64,000 bases of DNA from Ascaris suum (lineage: Eukaryota > Nematoda > Chromadorea > Rhabditida > Ascarididae). Below, piece by piece: positions 10,321-19,925 of this stretch. The notes below the pieces were generated by a model. The model searched no databases. It saw nothing but the letters and a program-made list of their open reading frames with translations, and was not told the origin of the DNA. Each line of letters starts with the position of its first letter. Position 1 is the stretch's first letter. The translations under genes and the position numbers were made by a program. Location of the stretch: contig CM024170.1 of assembly GCA_013433145.1 (NCBI GenBank), forward strand, positions 4,855,459 to 4,919,458, read 5' to 3'.

Positions 10321-13300
10321 CTGCATTAAGTGATAAAATCACAATTATACTTACGAAGATAGCAACAGTCCGTGTACAAACAGAGAATGGCGGCACTATG
10401 AGGGAGGTAATCGTATCTTGATGGTTTTTAGAGGTAGAAAAGAACGGAAAATTGCCTTAAATTAAAGGTAGCACCGACTGGGGGAAGGCATAAGATAGCT
10501 GAACTTCACTTGCCCCATTTTGGATGCTTCGTTTTTTATCTTTTCCTCATGAAATAAGTGGTAATTCGCCGCATCCTATATTATTCACCAGAAATTACGT
10601 TATACAAGCAGGTGGAGAGTAATAACAAATATGAAAGCGTGCCGAGGCACCTCTGACTAGGAGTAACAAATAGACCATGCTCTAGATGATCGGGGTACAG
10701 AACATATACAGAATTACTAGAGACGTCAGTTAGAAAAATAAGAGCGTCAAATTGAGATTTGAAAGAAGTAACGCGGAGAGGGTCAGAGTAAATTCGAATT
10801 GGCAGGCAAATGAAAATATGATATACGAGCATCGTGATATATTGTGAGTCAAAATTTTGAAGCACTTAAATTGCAGCGCTTATAGCTATTTTCTGAACAA
10901 CACATTCTGCTAATGAATGACGCATAAAAACAAAGGTGATATCTGTTTATCAGATAGAATCAGCTTGAGGATGAGTTTATCACAAACGGAACTTGCAAAG
11001 AATATTTAATACCTTCATTGCATCGTATAGTTGTTTCGCGAAATATCTCGGTTTGCTCTCAATGCAATTAACGATTGCAAGGAATCCCCTCTTCGTATCA
11101 CCGCTGAATTCCTTCTGAAAATATGTTCAAACATCTAACATTCCTTATTATTATCCAAGTGTAATTCCTTGCATTATTGTGCTCCTTTGCAAATTGTTTT
11201 GCAAGAGCGCACTACGCCAATGTCTTCTCTATCCCCTATCCAAGTGTCGGCCATGAAGTTTTCAACTTGGCGGCCATTGCATTTAAGATTACGAAACTTG
11301 CGGGGCATGACGTGTACCATAAGATCATTTCATATATTTTTCCGCACTGATTCATCAGCTCTGGCAGAAATAAAAGCAGAAAAATCTGCGTGCAATTTGC
11401 AGCCATCAGACGATCATTTTACATCAAGTCGCTCGCAGAAAAAAAAATCAATTCATGACTGTAAAAAACAATCATCGCATTACCTCGATAGCTTTATCGA
11501 TGCCGTGCCCTGTGATTTTTTCATATTCAACGAACACCCTCTCTAGTTGATGGAAATTCTGTGTAACAAGAATTGAGTTGAAAATCGAATCATCTGTTCC
11601 GAACTTCTTTTCACCACCGGCCAAAAGTTTATGTGCATCCTTAAACGTTCCGATGATAATTCTCTTCAGATATCTCAACATCAACAGTAACACAGAAATA
11701 ATATTTGTTAGCTGCTATTTTATAATATATCTAAGCTTCGAAGGTCTAAGATTATCCAAAGAACACTATCCTGAATAACAACTAGTGCCGCTGTTAATAT
11801 AAAGCAGTAATCATCCTGAACACAGCAATGCATATGAGCAAATGCCGCTCAATATTTTAGAAATAGCGACGATTCGTCTGTAGTAACATCACTCACAAAT
11901 GTCTTGTTAAAATTTTAAAGAAGTGGTCTAATTATCGTTGCTCCACACCTCATTGCACACTATCTCTCATAGAATATCTATCTATATTTTCAATATACTA
12001 TATTTATTATTGGATCTATTCATCATAACTCATTACACCATAACAATTACGCAATCCCCTAATTTGATATATCTGTTATACTATACATCATTGACATTAT
12101 ACAAAAGTCGATGATATTCATTCTACTCAGATATAGAAGTAGAATATTTGCAGAGAACCTGATTAGCTTTGAGAGCATCGACATGTTGACTTTCGTCACG
12201 ATTCCCTTGCAGCAAAGAGACCAATAAACGTTGCAGCGTACCACTCGTGTCGCCAATCACATCTTGTTCTAATGTTTTTCCATATTCGTTTTGATATTCG
12301 TTACGAATTGCGGCCAATTCTTCATTGTTTCGTGAACAGAGAATCTCGATTAGAATTTTCTCTTTCGTACCAAGACCCTGAAAAGTATTTTTTTAAAACC
12401 TGTTTTATACTGAGACATTAAAAATATTCCATTTGAACATGTTCGTGAAGATACAATTTCATATTCTGAGAAGCAAACAACTGCAGCGTTCGAAGCAATA
12501 TTTCCAACTACCCTTGCAACGACTGCTTGCTTCCTTTATCCACTTTATTTTGAAAGAATTCTCCACATAAACTTAAAAAATAAGCGTTATTTCAGCTTGT
12601 TAAGAGAACAGAGCGCCAAAAAATGACAGTAAATACTGTTCAAGCGCTTTTTCACTGGAACGGAACGGGATGCGAAGGAAAGGGGTTAAACGAATAATAA
12701 TGAAACGAGCGAGAAAACGAATGAAACTCTTCAACGGTGAGCATTTTCAAGAGCGGAGGATGCAAACGGGCATCGAAGCAAAAGCTATGTGCACAATAAC
12801 AACAACTCACAATGCTTGAAACTCGTAAGAGCAAGTTGTATTTCAAGAATAACTATGTACAGTAGAGTGAAGCGCCGTCAAAGAGAGAATTTTCTGGAAA
12901 GAACTGGAGGAGGGGGGGGGGGGGGGGTGGTAGCTATATTTTCCTCCAACAAAGTTTACTGGAAGAGTTGCTTTTTTTTGAGAATCTGCAATACTTCGTT
13001 CCCAGTACAAACGCGCGGTGAAGCTCAGTAATGGCAAACATTTTCCTCCATGTAGTTCTTATTTCCTCTTTTAGTTCTCATGTTTCCTCTTTTAAATGCG
13101 TAAATAAACACAACAAATTGAACAGCTCTGAATGAATGATTAGAATTTTTTCATCGCCTATAAAAAACCATACTCGTTAATTAGTTCCCGCCCAATATAC
13201 ACCAAGGTAAAACCATGAAAATTATTGACGGTTAGGTGAATTAAATAGATTTTTGAGCTTCAAGCATAACAAGTCATCAGATTGCTGAAGTTTTCAAAAA

Positions 13301-15328
13301 ATTTCCTGCGAAGAAATTATTCTTTATCTTCATATGAAAATCTCTTGAGAGGGTTGTCGTCTGATGCAAACCTTTAAATTTTAACGAAAACCAAGATTGC
13401 TTTGGAAATTGGTTCTCAATTTCGAATCGATTAGAAAATCTTATAAATATCAACAAAACCTGAAGGTTTACATCAGATTCTGGCTGCAGATTAAAAGCAA
13501 AAGATCGTAGTGAATTTGATGAATCGTAAAATAATATACTGCATCTTAGCTCTCTCATGTAGCTAATTTTATTATTTACGTGAGAAACATTCAGTTTATG
13601 GCCGAATTCGTCCCAGGCCTCAAAAATTTCAAACAGCATGATTCCGTACAGCGAAGTAAATTTCTCAGCGGTAATATTACCTACAGTGATCCTCAGTGAC
13701 CGTAAAAGCACCGTTTTTTCTGTTTCCAGGTGATGTTTTAAGAATTTCTCCAAAGGTAGTGATAATTTGGTGCAAGTACCACAATTTTCTAATCTTTCTG
13801 GGAATTTTTCACCGTCAAATTAGGTGTAGCTTTCTGGAATTCTCGAAATCTGCTGCTAGTGCCCACTTAGCCAAGGAGTGGAAGAGATGTGAGGGAAGGG
13901 AGAGGTTGTGTATGTGTTGTTGAACCGAATATGGCTATGAATACGAGACGTTCACGAGGTTTTCGAGTGGATCTTACTGGGAAAGCTCCGTAAGCTTGAT
14001 TCATATAAGTGGTTACTGACATTTTCCCATAGAATTTACCTTGACAGCTTTATGTAATTGCAATACGTCATACTTTGTTGGTGTTTCCATCAAGCCGACC
14101 ATAACGTCTTCGAAATCACCACTGCACTCACGCTTTAGTTCATTCACCAAATCCTTACCGTACTTCGTTTTGTATGGTGTGCGAATCTAAAAGTTATACT
14201 TCAACAAGTCATCGAATTTCGTCAAAATTTTCATCAGAATCTATTTGGTTGCTATGTATTACGCTTACCAGCTTCCGAAAGAATATTTAATCCTGAAACC
14301 CTCAATCCCCTTAAAGGTTCGTTTCTGGAATAATGACAATTCAACTGTTGCCATGTCACATAGGTCGCATGAAAGTTGCCTGTGGAACTGGGAACTGAAC
14401 GGTTTTGAATGCTATCAAGAGAGGGAAATAAGAAAGAACAAGATCTTCAGTGGGATTTTCACAGAAATTTTCGCAACAATGAGAGGTGGAATATTCCCGG
14501 GCGTTTGAACGACTTGTGGAATTCCTATTTCACGACTTACATGTCGGCTTTTTAAGTTAAGCCCTACAAAGTGAACCGAAAATTTTTGGATCCAGAATGA
14601 GTGAACGGGAAATTACAGCGAAAATTTTCCAGCAATGCACGCGGAGCGAGCCAAATATTTTCATCTCAAACAGCAAAGTAAGGCCGCCTCAGCATCCAAG
14701 ATTGCGTTCAAGCACAAAACTTCCGCTGCTTTTATTCGTGCGGAATGAAAACCACGTATAACAGCAGTAACCTGTAGCTTTTTGGAATGGAACAACGACC
14801 CCCATCGTGCGGCAACAATTCCCACATTCCTGCTTTGAAGGTAAGTGCCCTGGGTTGAAGATCATTACAATTTTAGAGCGTAGGAAGAAAAATGAGGCAT
14901 GCAACTAGTTTTTAGAAGCCCTTAGTTTCGTTAACAGCTGACTGGTTGCACTGATTGTCAGAACCTCCTAATGAGTCCATTCATTTCTTCAGTCTCTAAT
15001 TTATTTGTATATTTATCAGACCTGTAACAAAAAAGCGCTGCCATTGTTTTCCGCCCGCTAACCTCTGCAAAATTATTTACGCTAACTATGCAAAAGTGCA
15101 AAAATTTTGCATCATTATGCAATTTGCACATTTTGCAAGAAAAAGTGAATTTTAATAAACGCAAACCATTTGTCGTTGAGCATTATTAATATGAGTGAGC
15201 ACTTGAATGAGTCTATTTTTATCGCAACCGAAGCCTTTCATTGCCTTTTCGAGTGAATCGGCTGCACGTTCCGCATTGAATTCAGCTTGCGCTTTAATCG
15301 TCCCATTGAATTCAGCATTCCACGACAT
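10141..15328 (-). CDS. annexin, four-repeat Ca2+/phospholipid-binding protein (six coding exons)
   Basis: Annexins bind acidic phospholipid membranes in a Ca2+-dependent way from the cytosol, and some are exported without a signal peptide; none is visible here. The coding exons on the minus strand are 15328-15167, 14186-14040, 12377-12159, 11639-11484, 11114-11013 and 10320-10141. They join in frame, every intron in phase 0, to 321 residues, the usual length for a four-repeat annexin. A short head (about 15 residues, starting MSWNAEFNG) precedes four repeats at roughly 17-87, 90-159, 174-243 and 249-318. The type II Ca2+ sites are visible: GFGC at 32-35 with Glu74, GLGT at 104-107 with Asp146, KFGT at 188-191 with Glu230, and GLGT at 263-266 with Asp305. 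In repeats 1, 2 and 4 the loop-to-cap spacing is exactly 42. Repeat 1 has Cys where Thr is usual. The start is the first in-frame ATG after the preceding stop. Which annexin paralogue this is cannot be told by eye. Confidence 0.95.
10581..10865 (-). other. 94-codon open frame inside annexin intron 5 (same strand)
   Basis: This lies wholly inside the 692-bp intron between exons 5 and 6. The reading is hydrophobic and aromatic-rich with no recognisable motif. No good acceptor and donor pair brackets it in a phase that fits the annexin. It is probably chance or a repeat remnant. Confidence 0.12.
11013..11114 (-). CDS. annexin exon 5, 34 codons
   Basis: This exon lies between the acceptor TATTTTCAG and the donor AAG|GTATTAAA. 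It encodes KEFSGDTKRGFL through QLYDAMK, the end of repeat 3 with cap residue Glu230 and the start of repeat 4. It is only 34 codons long, so it is easily missed by ORF calling. Confidence 0.93.
11484..11639 (-). CDS. annexin exon 4, 52 codons
   Basis: The exon starts DAHKLLAGGEKKFGTDD, the repeat 3 loop, and ends at DKAIE before the donor GAG|GTAATG. The acceptor ACGTTTAAG is the weakest in the gene because it has A at -3. It is the only nearby AG that restores the family alignment. Confidence 0.9.
12159..12377 (-). CDS. annexin exon 3, 73 codons
   Basis: The acceptor is TACTTTTCAG and the donor CAG|GTTCTC. The exon begins at GLGTKEK, the repeat 2 Ca2+ loop, carries the GDTSG motif with Asp146, and ends in ALKANQ in the linker between repeats 2 and 3. 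Confidence 0.94.
12912..12927 (+). repeat. 16-bp poly-G tract in annexin intron 2
   Basis: An uninterrupted run of G on the plus strand, hence poly-C in the annexin transcript, located in the 1,662-bp second intron. Confidence 0.97.
13280..13819 (-). other. 180-codon open reading frame inside annexin intron 2 (same strand)
   Basis: The frame is open from just after a TAA at 13820-13822 to a TGA at 13277-13279. The first ATG inside it is at 13639, which leaves 120 codons. The translation is mixed in composition and has no repeats; segments include PERLENCGTCTKL near the start and SLRITVGNITAEKFTSLYG. I do not recognise a family. It could be a nested gene, a skipped exon, a decayed mobile-element fragment or chance. 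A+T-rich DNA seldom stays open this long by chance, so it is recorded. Confidence 0.3.
14040..14186 (-). CDS. annexin exon 2, 49 codons
   Basis: The acceptor is AACTTTTAG and the donor AAG|GTAAATTC. The exon encodes IRTPYKTKYGKDL through HKAVK, that is, the second half of repeat 1 and helix A of repeat 2. It includes the repeat 1 Ca2+ cap residue Glu74 in the RECSG motif. Confidence 0.93.
15167..15328 (-). CDS. annexin exon 1 (coding part), 54 codons
   Basis: This exon encodes the head and the first half of repeat 1, ending in NAQRQM. The donor after ATG is GTTTGC at 15166-15161. Reading through it gives three more sense codons and then a stop, so splicing is required. Confidence 0.93.
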
Positions 15329-15346
15329 TTTTATCGATTGTGAACT
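15329..15346 (-). promoter_or_regulatory. possible spliced-leader trans-splice acceptor and 16-nt 5' UTR of the annexin
   Basis: On the minus strand ACAATTTAG ends at 15345, 16 nt before the annexin ATG. An acceptor with no convincing upstream donor and a very short leader is what a nematode trans-spliced message shows. Cutting here would also remove an out-of-frame ATG just upstream at about 15354-15356. An ordinary 5' UTR intron is the alternative. Confidence 0.4.
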
Positions 15347-16081
15347 AAATTGTAAACATAATCCACTCCTCTCAAGTACGTGAATACTGGATACTTCGAA
15401 CGTAATTTCAGGAGAAAAAAATAAAAGCACAATCAGCAGAGAGATGACGACAACGAGAAAATTATAGCCAAAAAATATTATACATTTTCCCGGAAATTAT
15501 CAGCACAGAACTGAGGCAAGAAATAGTATGCCGCAGAAATTGAAACACTACTTAGGTGCTACTGGCTTCCTATGAAGGAAGTTTGGAATTTGAGTTTATT
15601 CAGTGAAAGGTTAACTTTTGTGGTAAGATAAGTGCCAACGTTGATAACTGTTCAAGAAAGCGTCAGATTTTGTATGCGAAGACAATCAGCATATATTTTA
15701 ACCAATTCAGCAACAAATATACCATTTTATGCAAAGAACGAAAATAATCTACATACAGCAAATTCAAAAGCAATTCGACGAATGCGGAGTAGTCGACTAA
15801 GAGGGTGCAGCTGGTATTTGCAATCCACTGTGGCAGCAGTGCAAAATAAACACCCTCGTTAAAAGCGAAGAAGAGTTTACGCACTACCGATGAGCGAACC
15901 TAGTCCTTAACGCTGCAAATATAAATCGCATTTGTGACCGACATAAATTTCCCGGCTCAGAGCGTCAGCACTTACTAAGCAAATATGAGTGATCGCTTTT
16001 GACGTTGGTTTTGCACCTGGTTGGCTTGAGGTAACTGGCAGCTATAGCGTATCACATCACCCATAGGTTCTTTGCATGTGA

Positions 16082-16435
16082 GTGAAGCGAGCCGACAATA
16101 GCGAAAGGGCTGTCTCTTCTAAAAGCAAAGCATTTCAGAATGCAGCAGCTGTTTATAATGCACTCAAAGAACTAATGGAAATGAAAAGTGCTGCTGAAAC
16201 AAATCGACGGAAGCTGATGGTCAGCGAAATGGAAAAAAAAAAGAAAAAACAAGTGGGAAAGCTGACCGGGAAAGATGGAACGACTCGCCTTGGCAGACCC
16301 GTTGGTCAGGCCAACCAATACCATAAATTAGTTAAAGAGAGCAAAACATGTGCAGTGGCTTATTTATATCTTTATAGAACCAATAGTCGTTCATACAAAT
16401 CATCCACAAGAGATTCGTTTTTGTACGTGTATTGA
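16082..16435 (+). other. 117-codon open frame with Lys/Glu/Ala-rich helical segment, unknown
   Basis: Inside the frame, an acceptor-like CATTTCAG ends at 16138 and is followed by NAAAVYNALKELMEM and then a lysine-rich run. The composition looks like an alpha-helical, charged exon. No donor of good quality in phase was identified and no family is recognised. The track's first codon is a non-ATG start, so the 5' limit is arbitrary. Confidence 0.18.
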
Positions 16436-17119
16436 GCGGAATAGTTATACAGTCCATTTGATCCATGTAAAATGCAGTTCGAGCGATTGCGATGGATCAA
16501 TTACGCCGATAAAATTTCATCAGAGTGTGGCTAAAATTTGATGGTTTATAAGTTGAAACGACAATCAGACGAGCAGACAAACATATATGCATATATGCAC
16601 ACACACAATCCATTATAATGGGTTCTGCAAGCGGGGAAACGCATTTAACATATATGCGTATAAATGAATTAGAATTTCAAACGTTCAACAATTTTATTTG
16701 AGTGCTTTCACTCAGCAATGACACAACTGAGTAAAAACTTATGAATTGAGTTTTGTTTGAGAGTGAAGTCTGCCATGTTTTATTTGAGGCATTTATCGCG
16801 ATATGAATTCAGTAATTTAGCCTTTCCGAACGATAACGCTGTGCAAAGTATAAACGATCAACAATAATGCAGTCAGATGTAGCAGAGGAGAGGTACTGTC
16901 ATAAGAAATATTTAAAAGAATCAATTAACTTGACTGCTGCACGACCATGCATGCTCGGGCTTGCTTTCTTCCACAAAATCCGTTCACTGCTACCACGTCA
17001 CTGAGGCCCAATCGATGTGCTTCTTTTACTGCCAAATACAGCTCGTGGGAAGCCAAATGAGATGCTGCTGTTATGGTTATGAAGCAAGTGAAACAACCAA
17101 AATGCAACTTAGTGCAATG

Positions 17120-17239
<120 letters not shown>

Positions 17240-19467
17240 TGCATGCGAAAGCAGTTTATAAGGCGAATTGTTTCACTGGAGGACCACTGCACAAAATTTT
17301 GAACAAGTATTGCCTAAACGATTTCCGGATATTGGGGCAACATATATTCAATGCCTCTTGTGCATGTACGAGCTTTTGTCAATGCATTTAGATTATATGC
17401 AGTGCACTGTTCATAGAAATACTGTTCAAGAATTTCGGCCCATTAAGCACTAAAGTTATCGTTTCAAAACTTGATCGGTTTGAATAGAGATATCATATTT
17501 TACTCATGAATTACTTCTCTAAATATTAGATTATGCACTCGCGAACTACAACAATAACCGGTCATGTGAGCGGAATTGAAAAAATGCACATCGCACTAGC
17601 TTCTCTGCCATGCATTTCCGCTTGTTTTATTTGTTTGGCAGAACAAGTGAAACAGCAAGGAGTTCGCAATGAAATGCTACCTCCGCGGTGGAAGAGAGCA
17701 CAGTTGCGAAAGTGCTGCCGACGTTAACAACGGGATGTTTATGAACGAACTGTAGGCACCAGTAAACTTCAAAAAGCTAGGTCAGTGATAATTCGAGGGA
17801 TTATGAAGGAAGGAGGTAGTAGGTCTCAAGATGTCTGAACATTTGCACAGCTGCTTTCGCCTTTTCCTCTATCGGATCGAATGGTATCGTAAATTGCCAA
17901 CAACCAGAAATAATCCACATTCCATCCGAAAGAATAAACCACGAAAGGCTCATTTTTCGTTTCATTTAAAACAAAGTGAACGCATAGAAGTGACGTAAAA
18001 AATGCGCATATTATTCGGCCTCTCAAATTTTTACATCTTCTCTTGAAGACCACAGATCAATAAGAAAAAACTTATGAAAATCATAAAAGGAATCAAAATA
18101 TGCAGTTTGCACAACTTTCTGTTTGATAAATCGGTAACGAAAACCGAAAAACTAGAAGAAAACGAAACGAAATGGTTTAACAATGAAAATGAAAGGTAAT
18201 AAAAAACAAATGAAACGCTTCGAGTAGTCGAATTAAATCAAACTCTTCTTTGTTGTCGATTCTAGGAATATGCAGACTAGAAGAACGCAAAATTTAGCAA
18301 TTAATGTGGAAATAAAATTTTCTGACGAGCAGAAAGAGTGACAGCGATGAAAGAAAACGACAAAGAGTGGAATCACAACGATGCTTCTCTAAGTGCTGAC
18401 ACCTCATACACCGCATAAATGAGGGGCGTATATAGCGTACAACCAATTGCTGCAACTGTGGGCAGCCACACATCGTTCGTGACTATGATTCATCGATATT
18501 TAGTGACAAGAAACGTGAACTAATTTGCTCTCGGCAAAATATTTGCTCTTTCCTTCTCATTATCGTGGAGGATAGGAATTTTGCTAAACACTTCACATTG
18601 CAGCGCTAAACATACTTAGGTCAATCGATTGATCGATAATGTTGATCCGCATTGCAGCTACAGCTGATTCACTTGGCATGTTTAGGCCATACTTGTCCTA
18701 ATCCTTTACTTGTTGATGCGGAAGGCAATATTGACGAACATGCCAACATGCTGAGAATGAATTTATTCGTATGTGGAGAAGAATAACCCAAAGCATGAGA
18801 GAAGACAAAGAAAATCAGTAAATATAAGAAAACACAATTACAAAGCGAGATTCCACGTGCATATGTCCTCAAGGAAAGGATATCTTACCCAGAGTACAAT
18901 CTTACCCAGTAAGATATTGTATATTGTTGAGATGGTTCACCTTTCAATTTTAACACGTACTCAACCGTGCACACCTCTTGTTTGCACCTTGGCGTTGTCT
19001 TGTGAACCACACCAAAAGCTAAGCTAACTGAACCTTCACTACAACATTCAGACACCAAAAACGACGGTAATCAAGCACATAACAAACTTTCGCTCACCCA
19101 GACAAGGGGGGCATACCATCACAAATAAAATACTCAATATTAACATGCAATGAACAATGAACAACACAAAGTACACGCGCACGTACACAGCAGCAAATAT
19201 TGACTCCTGGAAAAGTTCAAGAGAAAAATGGAAGCTATTTTGCGCGTGACACAACTCTCTCACAAAGACAACTTCAACATCAGCGGTTAAAAGAACGTTG
19301 CGCTAGGCTATTATTATCGGACTAGACAACAAGATACGACCACCAGAAACGAATTCGCATTCCAACAGTCGAAGTCACGGTGTAACAGTCGCTAAACGTT
19401 CGGGGCGTGTTTAAATGCCCAGCTTGTTGGGGCAGTTGACGCCTGCGGCAATTTAACGACTCGTCAC

Positions 19468-19597
19468 CTCTTCGCACGCCAATTGAAGGTGCAAATTTCA
19501 TGTATTTGTGGGCTGCATAACGATCAGCAACTTCTTTTCTTTTTTTGGATTCGCGCTTAGTCCCTATAAGTTTCAAAACAGCGAACTTTTCAGACAT
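19468..19597 (-). CDS. candidate exon with a faint dsRNA-binding-motif-like pattern
   Basis: On the minus strand the acceptor ACTCTTCAG directly precedes ATGTCTGAAAAG, and a donor AGAG|GTGACG follows 130 nt later. Without splicing the frame stays open to a TAG at 19322, 91 codons in all. The reading MSEKFAVLKLIGTKRESKKR then KEVADRYAAHKYMKF has the order of the last strand and C-terminal helix of a dsRBM (F-x-V..., S-K-K, V-A, A-A), but the Gly-x-Gly before SKK is missing and no exon for the N-terminal half was found. It may be a first exon entered by trans-splicing, an internal exon, or chance. Confidence 0.28.
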
Positions 19598-19713
19598 CTG
19601 AAGAGTGACTCCATTCCTTCTTTCATAGTCCTTTGAATCAGCGGCATTCTAGGTCTTTGAAGGTTCCTTTGCTGACCTTTTCTCGGCCTTTTCCCACTTA
19701 GACCTCTTTTGTA

Positions 19714-19925
19714 AGTATGCCATGTGAGAGCTAACTGAAAGGATGAAATTTCAAGTTGCCTTTGTTTAAATTGGAGATATTGCCTATGCCATGGCATACA
19801 TGTGAACTATGATACAACAACAAAATTGCCAGTATGCCACGTGAAAGTTACCTTAGAATCATGATACAACATTGTTTACTGGAATAATTTAATGATGGTT
19901 CCATTTTTCCAGTATGCCAGTGAAA
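19714..19925 (+). repeat. degenerate local repeat with AGTATGCCA cores
   Basis: AGTATGCC begins at 19714, 19831 and 19911. The first two continue as CATGTGAGAGCTAA and CACGTGAAAGTTA, and two ATGATACAAC motifs accompany them at about 19809 and 19861. A 14-bp palindrome TATGCCATGGCATA is at 19785-19798. This looks like an old, diverged tandem duplication. Confidence 0.55.

Noticed and set aside
16925..17107. Minus-strand frame ending VVAVNGFCGRKQARACMVVQ
   Set aside because: It looks protein-like by eye, but the only candidate acceptor is poor and nothing upstream connects to it.
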